Counted from the first letter of the stretch, positions 17,135 to 25,104 are shown. The stretch is 44,999 bases of DNA from DTU013 sp964490975 (GCA_964490975.1 CAZBEQ010000029.1:1-44999), one strand, 5' to 3'. Made by a program: numbers and translations. Notes: generated from the letters alone by a model not told the origin.

Positions 17135-17356
17135 TTAGTAAACAACAGGTGTACGGCATGGCGGAAATGGATGTACAAATTGTATTTGACTAAAAGGGTA
17201 GTGCTTTAAAGCGAATTGGGATTGATACAAGTACTCAAGTAAATATATTTCTGTGTCGCTTATATCGCACAGCACACCTGATACACCTTGACCATTCATG
17301 AGAGATACGCCAACCGGTTGGTTTATCAAATAATTAAGATCTGTTTGAACGGGCAT
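17135..17356 (-). CDS. small conserved protein, SH3/Sm-like barrel suspected
   Basis: 73 residues. The sequence alternates short beta-strand-like segments (PVGVSLMNGQGVSGVLCDIS, DTEIYLLEYL, FSQIQFVHPFPPC), the composition of a small SH3- or Sm-like barrel as in several uncharacterised Firmicute proteins. No membrane segment. Start at 17356 uses AGAAGGTG about 8 bases upstream; a longer frame to 17395 would begin before it. Function unknown. Confidence 0.65.
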   Translation of the reverse strand: MPVQTDLNYLINQPVGVSLMNGQGVSGVLCDISDTEIYLLEYLYQSQFALKHYPFSQIQFVHPFPPCRTPVVY

Positions 17357-17525
17357 ATTTGTCACCTTCTGTTGATGGTTTATTCCTATTAACATAATAT
17401 GCTGCCGGCTTTGACTTTGGGAACCATTGCGGTGTGCCTCTGTCTACGACTTTATAAAATTTCTGTCGGAAAGAAAACCGGCCCTGAACCTTAAGCGGGT
17501 CAGTAGAGTGGCTACAGATGCCTGG

Positions 17526-17750
17526 CTACAGCTATCTGGGCTACAGCTATCTGGGCTACAGCTATCTGGGCTACAGCTGCCTGGGCTACAGCTGCCTGGG
17601 CTACAGCTGCCTGGGCTACAGCTACCTGGGCTACAGCTACCTGGGCTACAGCTATCTGGGCTACAGCTACCCGAATTGCAGCTACCTGGGCTACAGCTAT
17701 CTGGGCTACAGCTACCCGGATTGCAGCTATCTGGGCTACAGCTATCTGGG
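17526..17750. repeat. 15-bp tandem repeat, 15 copies
   Basis: Units of CTACAGCTATCTGGG and close variants (TGC, TAC, CCGAA, CCGGA), with a degenerate unit before and a partial one after. Because 15 is a multiple of three, several frames stay open: LQLSG and GYSYL on plus, SCSPD on minus. None has a convincing ribosome site. It fills most of the 17357-17835 gap between the small protein and the decayed esterase. Confidence 0.9.
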
Positions 17751-17835
17751 CTACTCAATATAAAAATCTTTATGCTGGATATTTATGCCAATAGTCGAAG
17801 CCATCATCCTCTCAATACATTGAAATGTCAATGAC

Positions 17836-18456
17836 ATGGTCTGCTCAAGATCATTGGTCTCAAGGCTGCATACGCTGATACGTATAGCATCGTCTTTGAT
17901 TCTTGAGGAGCTTCTGCTGGCTCAAAGAATCGGAGGCATTATAGTTGTTGCAATAGATAATACAGATGAATTCCGAAGAAAAGTTCTAAACCCTGTAAAG
18001 GTTACGCAGACCAGTCCTGAAACAAGGATTGACGAGTATGCCAGGTTTATCGTATTAACCTTAAAACCCTTTATTGACAGCAGTTTCAGGACGCTTCCCC
18101 AAAGAGATCACACGGGTATCGCGGGGTTCTCCGCAGGTGCTGCCTGTTCTGTGTATATTGGTATGAAATATCAGGATGTATTCTCAAAAATAGGCGCATT
18201 TAGCCTTACCTTCATAAAGTCATTTTATAATACCACTGAATCTGATACCAATACATTCAATAAATCCATATTTTTAAGAAAACATGCTATGAAAATATAT
18301 ATGGATATCGGTAAAATGGAACGGCCAGGCTTGCCGGGGACAATCAGGAACGAATTTGTCGATGATTTTGAATATGCTCTGGCAACGTTTTGCAAGAGGT
18401 TGAAGGGGTATGGATTTGGGGGTGATGAATTGAAGTGTGTCATAGATGATAATTGA
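17836..18456 (+). pseudogene. decayed esterase (alpha/beta hydrolase, Esterase D-like)
   Basis: The frame contains the middle of a putative esterase: ILEELLLAQRIGGIIVVAIDN, then RIDEYARF, and the nucleophile elbow GFSAGAACSVY (G-x-S-x-G), ending with YGFGGDELKCVIDDN. The N-terminal strand and oxyanion region before ILEELL are missing, replaced by unrelated sequence, and no ribosome site precedes the frame. The end stops just where such enzymes continue to their catalytic histidine. It is therefore truncated at both ends, and abuts the 15-bp repeat. Confidence 0.65.
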
Positions 18457-18587
18457 CGCCATTTATTGGCTGACGCATCAAAATGACTGCCCGATGCGTT
18501 AATGTGGCTATACCAATAGCGAACTTGTTATTGATGGAGATATGAAGGATTTGCAGAATGACACTTGAACCAGTTTTTCTAAAAATT

Positions 18588-18774
18588 GCTCAAAAATTCC
18601 GGTAAGGGTAACGCTAATGCTAAGATGGTTACCATAAAGTTATGTATAACAAATTATGTGCACTAATTACTGATTTAATTCAATGATATGCTTGAAAAAA
18701 TTACCCTTACCGCAAAGAATGAGCAAAAAACAGAGTTGTAAATAAAAAAATTACCCTTACCGCAAAAAATGAGC
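18588..18774. repeat. inverted and direct 24-bp repeats around TTACCCTTACC
   Basis: TTACCCTTACCGCAAAGAAT at 18701 and a near copy at 18751 lie in direct orientation 50 bases apart, each followed by GAGC. The complement form, GCTCAAAAATTCCGGTAAGG, lies at 18588-18611. They fill the 18457-18854 gap and precede the two-ORF gene. They could be regulator sites or the ends of a small inserted element. Confidence 0.6.
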
Positions 18775-18816
18775 CAAAAGTCGAGCTATGCAGAACAGTA
18801 AATCGTAATTTCCCAC

Positions 18817-18846
18817 TTGTTGAAAAATAGTCCAATATGTTATAGC
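18817..18846 (+). promoter_or_regulatory. weak promoter, possibly leaderless
   Basis: TTGTTG (18817-18822), 18 bases, TATAGC (18841-18846). The expected start point is within a few bases of the ATG at 18855, which has no ribosome binding site; a leaderless message would explain both. Confidence 0.35.
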
Positions 18847-18854
18847 ATAATTAT

Positions 18855-19259
18855 ATGAAAGAATATTTAAGTCATTTATCTGCTGCCACGATATGGGCTA
18901 TTCCATGCATTGAGAATGTCATGGGTTACAAGATAGAAGAAACCGACTCAATTCATATTACTGTTACGGTTCATGAGGCACGGTTCGTCGATAATGGTAA
19001 GAGGGTTCATTCATGTGTGCTTGCTCTTCCGAGTGGAGCGATGGTAAACCGAAACGGCAGAATGGTTTCATCACCTGAACTATTGTTTCTGGAACTTGCC
19101 ACTGAATTGAGCATCCACCGGCTTATCCTGCTTGGCCTGCAGTTATGTTCGCATCCACCGGGACTCCCTGATGAGGCAATAACTACAAAGCAAAGGCTCA
19201 AAGCATTTCTTGCAAAAACTGCAGGGTACCGGGACATAAAAAAGCTATGCGAGCTATAA
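18855..19259 (+). CDS. AbiEi-like N-terminal part of a two-frame gene
   Basis: 134 residues, MKEYLSHLSAATIWAIPCIE..., resembling the N-terminal half of ~300-residue proteins found beside AbiEi-type regulators, with a C-terminal nuclease-like half. It ends right after RDIKKLCEL. At 19238-19244 it reads ATA AAA AAG, the A AAA AAG slippery heptamer in the correct phase; a -1 slip gives DIKK-AMRAIKYVDNGSAS, which continues the expected protein. There is no ribosome site before the ATG. Either the full-length protein is made by programmed frameshifting or the gene carries a one-base change. Confidence 0.6.
   Translation: MKEYLSHLSAATIWAIPCIENVMGYKIEETDSIHITVTVHEARFVDNGKRVHSCVLALPSGAMVNRNGRMVSSPELLFLELATELSIHRLILLGLQLCSHPPGLPDEAITTKQRLKAFLAKTAGYRDIKKLCEL
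19238..19244 (+). promoter_or_regulatory. A AAA AAG slippery heptamer, possible -1 frameshift site
   Basis: The heptamer is in the right phase for -1 slipping from the first frame into the second. AGGG at 19223-19226, 11 bases before it, could act as an internal Shine-Dalgarno stimulator as in dnaX. The zero-frame stop follows 13 bases later. I see only a weak AGCT/AGCT stem downstream. Confidence 0.45.
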
Positions 19260-19720
19260 AGTATGTGGATAATGGTTCCGCATCAATCATGGAATCACTT
19301 GTTTATATGATTTTGAGACTGCCTCACGCTTTGGGTGGCTACGGACTTGATGGTGCAGTTTTCAATTGTGAGATAAAATTGAAAAGTGATGCACAGGTAC
19401 TTCTTAAGCAAGGTTGCTGTATTGTAGATCTATACTATAAAAAAGCGATGCTGGCAGTTGAGTATGATAGCTTTACCCATCATAACACCCCGTCAGAACA
19501 GTTTAAAGATGTAATGCGGTCAGATATTCTAAAAAAGCTGGGTGTAGAGGTTATGCATTTGAGCACCATCCAGTTGTACAATAGTAAGGTTTGTAGAGAT
19601 TTCGCTTATGATCTCGCAAAGCGTCTGGGAAGACGTATACAAATACGTTCAAAGAAGTTCGATGAGATGCATGCTCTCATAAGGGCATTGCTGCCAAGAG
19701 GTAATGATAGTGCCCGGTGA
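19247..19720 (+). CDS. DUF559/Vsr-like nuclease half of the two-frame gene
   Basis: 157 residues in the -1 frame. IKYVDNGSASIMESLVYMIL and LPHALGGYGLDG are the conserved joint of the family. The core, CIVDLYYKKAMLAVEYDSFT followed by VMRSDILKKLGVEVMHL, fits a DUF559/very-short-patch-repair type PD-(D/E)XK fold: D in VDLYY, E in AVEYD, then an arginine-rich helix and a final strand. The first ATG (19247) lies inside the upstream frame and has no ribosome site, so translation must come from the upstream ORF by frameshift or coupling. Confidence 0.6.
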   Translation: MRAIKYVDNGSASIMESLVYMILRLPHALGGYGLDGAVFNCEIKLKSDAQVLLKQGCCIVDLYYKKAMLAVEYDSFTHHNTPSEQFKDVMRSDILKKLGVEVMHLSTIQLYNSKVCRDFAYDLAKRLGRRIQIRSKKFDEMHALIRALLPRGNDSAR

Positions 19721-19924
19721 AGTACAGTGCCCGGTGAAGTACAGTGCCCGGTGAATTTGAATATGCCCCGATGAAAATAGTATCCATCGATGAAGAAATG
19801 CCTCAAAGTGAAAAAATACCTGCCGAAATGCATAATTCCGCCATGGTATATAATGCCTGGTGAAGTATAAGTGTACATTAAAGAAAAAATGCTCTACTAT
19901 AAATAATACCTGCCGAACTGCATA
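19709..19924. repeat. 17-bp tandem and 90-bp spaced repeats
   Basis: AGTGCCCGGTGAAGTAC is repeated at 19709 and 19726, with a partial third copy to 19754; the first copy contains the stop codon of the gene above. AATACCTGCCGAAATGCATA (19815-19834) recurs with one change at 19905-19924. The rest of the 19721-20098 gap shows no gene. Confidence 0.7.
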
Positions 19925-20098
19925 GTAACCGGATACGGGGTGTTAAATTGATACGCCCTCAGCACTTTGTTTTTAAGCAACCTTATGGTATCCTATAATT
20001 TGTAGCCAGTCAGCTATAGAGAGCTTATACCAGGCTTAAGCTATATTGAGATAACTGGCAATCTAAAGGATAATAACAGACATAGCATAAATGAGAGG

Positions 20099-21322
20099 GT
20101 GTATTTTGGCTTGAGGCGGCTTCCATTTGAAGGCAGGCTTTTGGTTTGTGATATGGACGGTACATTGCTCAATAGCAGCAGCAAATTGAGTTCTGGGAAT
20201 ATAAAAGCGCTTGAGAGGTTCGTTGACGGCGGTGGTATGTTCACAGTGGCAACAGGTAGGATGGAGAAGTCAGTACTTCCATATCTGGACATGCTGCCGG
20301 TGAATGTTCCGGCAATTGTATATAATGGCGCGGCTATTTATGATTTTAAAACGGATAGGGTAATTTGGCGGAAAGAACTGGACTCGGCTGTTGCAGGACC
20401 TGTTAGGAAAGCGATTGATAGGTTCCCGGAAATTAGCGTGCAGGTGTATCACGGGGGCAAGACATATTTCGTAGCTGAAAACAAGTATTCTGAGAATCAC
20501 AGGATAAGGGAACAATTGGAGCCTGTCAGGACAAGGCTGGATGAAGTGCCGGTGCCATGGCTCAAGATCATAATCGCGTGGGATCCTCCGAAGCTGAAGG
20601 AAGTTGAAGAGTTCTTGAAAGGCTACGAGGCGGAACATAGCGGGGCGGAATGCTACCGGGATAGAGGCGGTGAGTTGGGAAGCAGCAAGGCAGGAAGCAG
20701 CAAGGCAGGAAGCAGCAAGGCAGGAAGCAGTGAGGCAGGAAGCAGTGAGGCAGGAAGCAGCAAGGCAGGAAGCAGTGAGGCAGGAAGTAGCAAGGCAGGA
20801 GGTAGCAAGGCAGGAAGCAGTGAGTCGGAACATAGCGGGACGAGACCTCATGAGGCGGATAGCAGCGATATGCATAGCTGCCGGCCCGGAAATGGTGAGG
20901 TAAGACACAACGACATGTATGACGGCAATGTGAATGACAACCGTGTGCCCGGACACAGCGACATGCATTACAGCAACATGCATTACTGCAGCGTGTATGA
21001 CTGCAACATGAATGACAACCGTGTGCCGTTCAGGCAGGTCTATTCTGAACCGCAGTTCCTTGAGCTGTTGGACCCGGGCGCTACAAAGGGCAGTGCCCTG
21101 AAAGTGCTTATCGGCATGCTGGGGCTTGAAAGGTCGCGCGTCATTTCGATGGGAGACAATCTTAACGATATCGAGCTCATAGAGGAGGCGGGGACAGGTA
21201 TAGCTGTCGGAAATGCCCACAGTGCCGTAAAAGCCGTAGCTGATATTTGCTGTACGGATAACAACAATGATGCGGTGGCTGAAGTGATCGGCTGGCTGGA
21301 AAATGGCAGAATTCCACTGTGA
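20099..21322 (+). CDS. HAD-superfamily phosphatase (Cof/IIB type) with repeat-expanded cap
   Basis: 407 residues, versus ~270 for typical Cof-type HAD-IIB phosphatases. The catalytic motifs are intact: VCDMDGTLLNS (Asp18, Asp20), TVATGR (motif II), DPGATKGSALKVL (Lys, motif III) and MGDNLNDIELIEEAG (motif IV). The extra ~125 residues lie between the cap and motif III: ten GSSKA/GSSEA-type pentapeptides, then degenerate units such as SDMHYSNMHYCSVYDCNMND. The insertion probably forms a disordered, charged loop and may leave the enzyme active. It should dephosphorylate sugar phosphates or flavin-type metabolites. Start is uncertain: GTG 20099 follows GAGAGG closely, and TTG 20111 is better spaced. 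Confidence 0.8.
   Translation: MYFGLRRLPFEGRLLVCDMDGTLLNSSSKLSSGNIKALERFVDGGGMFTVATGRMEKSVLPYLDMLPVNVPAIVYNGAAIYDFKTDRVIWRKELDSAVAGPVRKAIDRFPEISVQVYHGGKTYFVAENKYSENHRIREQLEPVRTRLDEVPVPWLKIIIAWDPPKLKEVEEFLKGYEAEHSGAECYRDRGGELGSSKAGSSKAGSSKAGSSEAGSSEAGSSKAGSSEAGSSKAGGSKAGSSESEHSGTRPHEADSSDMHSCRPGNGEVRHNDMYDGNVNDNRVPGHSDMHYSNMHYCSVYDCNMNDNRVPFRQVYSEPQFLELLDPGATKGSALKVLIGMLGLERSRVISMGDNLNDIELIEEAGTGIAVGNAHSAVKAVADICCTDNNNDAVAEVIGWLENGRIPL
20678..20827 (+). repeat. 15-bp in-frame tandem repeat, 10 copies
   Basis: Units of GGAAGCAGCAAGGCA and variants encode GSSKA, GSSEA, GGSKA and GSSES. Most changes are K/E switches (AAG/GAG), so the charge alternates. A further degenerate 15-bp series (NACATGNATKACNGC type) follows at ~20910-21027, including AATGACAACCGTGTGCC twice. 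Confidence 0.9.
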
Positions 21323-21389
21323 TATGCAGGAAAAATGAACTTCTTTATTGAATTTCTTAAAATATGATTTTAATGAGGGTGATTTTAAC

Positions 21390-21485
21390 ATGGATAGAAA
21401 AATGGTCAAATGGATAGCAATAATAACTGTACTGGTATTTATGCTGACATCCTTCAGTTTCATCGGATACCTGCTGTTTAATTGA
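21390..21485 (+). CDS. 31-residue membrane miniprotein
   Basis: MDRKMVKWIAIITVLVFMLT then SFSFIGYLLFN: a basic N-terminus followed by one hydrophobic helix. GAGGGTG lies 8 bases before the ATG. The size, basic start and single helix resemble the Prli42-type stressosome-anchoring miniproteins of Firmicutes, but this is a resemblance only. It sits between the HAD gene and amrA on the same strand. Confidence 0.6.
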   Translation: MDRKMVKWIAIITVLVFMLTSFSFIGYLLFN

Positions 21486-21538
21486 CAGGGATACCTTCTG
21501 TTCCGTTAATTGAAGGCTTTTAGAAAGGTTGTGGGCTA

Positions 21539-22948
21539 ATGGGCACAATTAAAAAGGCATTCATCTCACCACACCCGCCTATAATTGTTCCGGAGGTCGG
21601 GAAGGGAGAAGAGTCAAAAGCGGGCGCTACAATGAATGCGCTTGTCAAGATGGCTGAGGAGATTGGCAGGATAAAGCCTGCCACTATTATCGTTACTACT
21701 CCCCATGGCCCCGTATTCAAAGATTTTATTCATATTAACATAAAACGTACGTTATCAGGAAATCTACGAAAGTTCGGCGCTGCGGGCGTAGAGTTTAGCT
21801 TAAGGAACAATCTTGAGTTGGCCACAGAGATTGCAAGGCTGGCTAACAGTCAGGGCATACCCTGCGGTGGTCTGGATGATTCTCTCATATCCAAATACAG
21901 GATATCGCCTGAACTGGATCATGGCGTTACAGTGCCGCTATATTATATAAGCAAGAAATTCAACAAATTCAAGCTGGTACATATTTCAGTTGCTGGTTTG
22001 CCATTCAAAGAACTGTACAGGTTTGGAAGCTGTATAGCAAAAGCGGTCGAACAGTTGGGAGAGGACGCGGTATTCCTTGCCAGTGGTGACCTGTCCCACA
22101 AGCTCTCACCGGACGGACCCTATGGGTTCAACGAATGCGGGCCGGAGTTTGATGGCAGACTGGTGGATTATCTGAAGATCCCGGATCCCGAAGGGCTGCT
22201 GGGGTTTGATGAAAACTTTCTGGAGGATGCCGGAGAATGTGGACTACGTTCATTTATTATGATGTTCGGAGCGCTGGACGGTCTGAAGCTGAAATCACAG
22301 GTATACTCATATGAGGGCCCGTTTGGCATAGGATATGCTGTAGCGGAATTTGCACCAGTTGGAAAAGAAGATGGTGAAAGCTTGCTGGACAAGCTGGACA
22401 GGAGCGATATCGAAAAACTCAGCGAAATACGGAATAATGAAGATCCGTATACTGCGCTTGCAAGAAAAACACTGGAGATGTATGTTACAAGTCGTATTGT
22501 GATCGAAGTGCCGGATGTGTTGCCGATAGAGATGGCAAATAAGAGGGCCGGTGTTTTTGTTTCCATAAAGAAGCAGGGAAAGCTGAGAGGCTGCATCGGT
22601 ACTATCATGCCTGCAAGGGAAAATATCGCCGCAGAAATAATAAACAATGCCATAAGCGCTGGTACAAGTGATCCCAGGTTTGATCCTGTGGAAGAAGATG
22701 AACTGGATAGTCTGGTATACTCCGTGGATGTCCTTGGGGATGCCGAACCCATCAGTTCTATGGATGAACTGGATGTGAAAAGGTATGGTGTAATTGTCAG
22801 GGCAGGAAGGCGCTCAGGCCTGCTGCTGCCTGACCTGGAGGGTATCGATACACCGCTTGACCAGGTTGCGATCGCTTTACAGAAGGCTGGTATTAAGCAG
22901 GACGAAAAGTACTCCATGGAACGTTTTGAAGTGATAAGGCACAGATGA
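21539..22948 (+). CDS. amrA: AmmeMemoRadiSam protein: LigB-like domain fused to AMMECR1
   Basis: 469 residues. Residues ~1-280 match the class III extradiol dioxygenase LigB/Memo-like fold (FISPHPPIIVPEVGKGEE, LDHGVTVPLYY, FLASGDLSHKLSPDGPYG), with histidines placed as in that metal site. Residues ~300-469 are AMMECR1, with the invariant LRGCIGT motif and DPRFDPV. Together with the radical SAM gene just downstream this is the AmmeMemoRadiSam system, widespread in bacteria and archaea, with no settled biochemical role. AAAGGTTG precedes the ATG. Confidence 0.88.
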   Translation: MGTIKKAFISPHPPIIVPEVGKGEESKAGATMNALVKMAEEIGRIKPATIIVTTPHGPVFKDFIHINIKRTLSGNLRKFGAAGVEFSLRNNLELATEIARLANSQGIPCGGLDDSLISKYRISPELDHGVTVPLYYISKKFNKFKLVHISVAGLPFKELYRFGSCIAKAVEQLGEDAVFLASGDLSHKLSPDGPYGFNECGPEFDGRLVDYLKIPDPEGLLGFDENFLEDAGECGLRSFIMMFGALDGLKLKSQVYSYEGPFGIGYAVAEFAPVGKEDGESLLDKLDRSDIEKLSEIRNNEDPYTALARKTLEMYVTSRIVIEVPDVLPIEMANKRAGVFVSIKKQGKLRGCIGTIMPARENIAAEIINNAISAGTSDPRFDPVEEDELDSLVYSVDVLGDAEPISSMDELDVKRYGVIVRAGRRSGLLLPDLEGIDTPLDQVAIALQKAGIKQDEKYSMERFEVIRHR

Positions 22949-23010
22949 ACGTATACCGGATGGCTGATAGAGATCGCAGGAGCTATGATATATCAGCGCA
23001 GGGTTAGTGT

Positions 23011-23171
23011 TGCGGGCATTTGACGTGATTGGGTGCGGGCATTTGACGTGATTGGGTGCGGGCATTTGACGTGATTGGGTGCGGGAGTTTGACGTGATTG
23101 GGTGCGGGCATTTGACGTGATGTGTTGCAGGAGTTTGACGTGATTGGGTGCGGGCATTTGACGGGATGTGG
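23011..23171. repeat. 23-bp tandem repeat, seven copies
   Basis: Units of TGCGGGCATTTGACGTGATT followed by GGG, with GCGGGAGTT and GATGTGT variants. A decayed eighth unit runs into the ribosome site of the radical SAM gene. The whole 22949-23203 gap is repeat. Each unit contains a TTTGACGTGAT string. Confidence 0.9.
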
Positions 23172-23203
23172 CGCGGGGCATATGGCATGATACAGGGTGG
23201 TAT

Positions 23204-24073
23204 ATGAAGGAAGCGTCGTTTTATCAAAAACTTGACAATAACAAAGTGCGCTGCCTGCTATGTCCTCATGGATGCATATTGCAGCAGGATGGGACAGGTG
23301 TTTGCCGCGCAAGAAGAAATATAGGCGGCAGTCTGTATTCCCTCAATTACTCCCTTGTCACCTCACTCGCTCTAGACCCTATTGAAAAAAAGCCACTTTA
23401 CCACTTCCATCCCGGTAGCTTGATACTGTCGGCAGGTACATTTGGCTGCAACTTCAAATGCAGCTGGTGCCAAAACTGGACCATAGCCCATAGGGATACA
23501 GGAACAAATGCCCGGTCTATGGAACTGACTCCCGAAGGACTGGCGGAGCTGGCGCAGGATTATGCCGCCCGGGGAAGCATTGGTGTGGCTTATACATATA
23601 ATGAACCATCAATTTGGTATGAATTTGTTCTTGAAGCGTCAATGCTTGTCAGGGAAAAGGGTCTTGTTAACGTGCTTGTTACCAATGGCTACATCAACAA
23701 GGAGCCGCTTGAAGAGCTTCTGCCTTATATCGACGCGATGAATATTGATGTTAAGGCATTTACCTGTGAATTCTACGATAAATACTGCAAGGGCGGACTC
23801 GACAGTGTGAAGGCAACTATTGAGAGGGCTGCCTGCAGCTGTCATGTCGAGATAACAACACTGGTCATACCCGGATTAAATGACTCTCCAAAGGAAATAG
23901 GAAGTCTTGTGTCATGGCTGGCTTCAATCGACCCTGAAATAGTACTCCACCTATCGAGGTTTTTCCCGAATTACCATATGAACAATATCATGCCCACTCC
24001 GCGTAAAACACTTGAAGATGCTCGGGAAAGTGCTCTTGAACACCTTAAGAATGTCTACCTTGGCAACATTTGA
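23204..24073 (+). CDS. amrS: AmmeMemoRadiSam radical SAM enzyme
   Basis: 289 residues. The radical SAM cluster motif is CNFKCSWC (Cys82, 86, 89). An N-terminal cysteine set, CLLCPHGC (17, 20, 24) and Cys34 (GVCRAR), is typical of AmrS and PflA-like activating enzymes. Conserved blocks NEPSIWYEF and DAMNIDVKAF support the assignment. It cuts S-adenosylmethionine to start radical chemistry; the substrate, perhaps the AmrA/Memo partner, is unknown. I start at 23204 because AGGGTGG lies just upstream; the upstream open frame runs into the 23-bp repeats. Confidence 0.9.
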   Translation: MKEASFYQKLDNNKVRCLLCPHGCILQQDGTGVCRARRNIGGSLYSLNYSLVTSLALDPIEKKPLYHFHPGSLILSAGTFGCNFKCSWCQNWTIAHRDTGTNARSMELTPEGLAELAQDYAARGSIGVAYTYNEPSIWYEFVLEASMLVREKGLVNVLVTNGYINKEPLEELLPYIDAMNIDVKAFTCEFYDKYCKGGLDSVKATIERAACSCHVEITTLVIPGLNDSPKEIGSLVSWLASIDPEIVLHLSRFFPNYHMNNIMPTPRKTLEDARESALEHLKNVYLGNI

Positions 24074-24147
24074 GAGGATCACTGTACTATTTGTGAAAAT
24101 TGCACAAATAATCCAACAATAATTTTATTATAAAGTTAAAAAACCGC

Positions 24148-24177
24148 TTAACAAATGTATCAAAAAGAAGGTATAAT
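24148..24177 (+). promoter_or_regulatory. promoter of the cdaA-cdaR operon
   Basis: TTAACA (24148-24153), 18 bases, TATAAT (24172-24177), 48 bases before the cdaA start. Confidence 0.6.
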
Positions 24178-24225
24178 TCTATTATGTAAGCATTTCGCTC
24201 AAAACATTTAAGGGTGTGAGTTTTA

Positions 24226-25104
24226 TTGGATCTGTTTGACAGTATAAATCTGCGTGACTTGTTTAATAATTTTGCCGGTTATATGGGCCTGAATGATCCT
24301 TTATACATGATCAAGGCCATTATTGACATCGGTATTGTCACATGGGTCATATACAAGCTCATAATTCTTGTGCGGGAAACACGTGCATGGCAGTTGATCA
24401 AGGGCATTTTGCTAATACTTGTGGCAACTGAGATGAGCAGCTTTCTGGGATTCAAGACTATTAATTTCATGCTGCAGTCCATGCTGTCGGTATTGGCCAT
24501 CGGCGCCATCGTACTTTTCCAGCCTGAACTCAGAAGAGCATTGGAGAAGATAGGCAGAAGCCGATTCAAGGATCTTCTCAATTTTGATGATTCGGCAAAT
24601 TTCAGGGTACAGACTACAGCTGTTATAGAAGAGATCGTCAAGGCATGCCAGGACATGGCCTCGAGGTATGTCGGAGCCCTGATCGTAATAGAACGTGAGG
24701 TTAAAATAGGAGAGATAATTAATACAGGGACACAGCTTGATTCAAATGTTTCAAGTGAACTTATGATCAACCTGTTCGTTCCTGATACGCCGTTACATGA
24801 CGGAGCGCTTGTCATACGTGACAACAAGCTTAAAGCGGCTGCATGTTTTCTTCCTCTGACCGACAACCCGAACCTGAGCAAGGAGCTTGGCACGAGGCAC
24901 AGAGCGGCGCTGGGCATCACTGAGGTATCAGACAGCATCGCTGTAGTAGTATCCGAGGAGTCTGGAAAGATTTCCTTTGCACTCAACGGAGGACTTACCA
25001 GGAATCTCACGCCTGACATGCTAAGGAAAGCATTGAACAAGAATCTGGTCGAGCGGGAGACCAATCCGAAAAAACTTATTCTGTGGAGGGGCAAAACCAA
25101 GTGA
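24226..25104 (+). CDS. cdaA: diadenylate cyclase CdaA
   Basis: 292 residues. Makes cyclic di-AMP from two ATP at the membrane. Three N-terminal membrane helices (about residues 30-50, 57-77 and 84-100) precede the DAC domain, with the catalytic DGA motif (Asp192-Gly-Ala194) in TPLHDGALVIRD and the RHR motif (224-226) in GTRHRAALG. Start is TTG, with AAGGGTGTGAG upstream. It overlaps cdaR by GTGA, the usual gene pair; CdaR modulates CdaA, and GlmM, encoded 3 kb downstream, is a known CdaA inhibitor. Confidence 0.95.
   Translation: MDLFDSINLRDLFNNFAGYMGLNDPLYMIKAIIDIGIVTWVIYKLIILVRETRAWQLIKGILLILVATEMSSFLGFKTINFMLQSMLSVLAIGAIVLFQPELRRALEKIGRSRFKDLLNFDDSANFRVQTTAVIEEIVKACQDMASRYVGALIVIEREVKIGEIINTGTQLDSNVSSELMINLFVPDTPLHDGALVIRDNKLKAAACFLPLTDNPNLSKELGTRHRAALGITEVSDSIAVVVSEESGKISFALNGGLTRNLTPDMLRKALNKNLVERETNPKKLILWRGKTK

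Noticed and set aside
17526..17750. Possible CRISPR or TAL-like array
   Set aside because: No spacers and a 15-bp period; simple tandem repeat.
17427..17834. Plus-strand LQLSG-repeat protein and overlapping GYSYL and antisense SCSPD frames
   Set aside because: Starts TTG with no ribosome site; several frames stay open only because the repeat unit is 15 bases.
20270..21463. 397-codon antisense frame over the HAD gene
   Set aside because: Shadow frame kept open by the 15-bp repeats; the sense strand has intact catalytic motifs.
22168..22917. 249-codon antisense Ser-rich frame over amrA
   Set aside because: Shadow frame; amrA carries conserved LigB and AMMECR1 motifs on the plus strand.
23011..23171. 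Possible second CRISPR array from the 23-bp repeat
   Set aside because: Units are directly adjacent with no spacers, so it is a simple tandem repeat.
24279..25100. 273-codon antisense frame over cdaA
   Set aside because: Shadow of a well conserved gene with no start signal.
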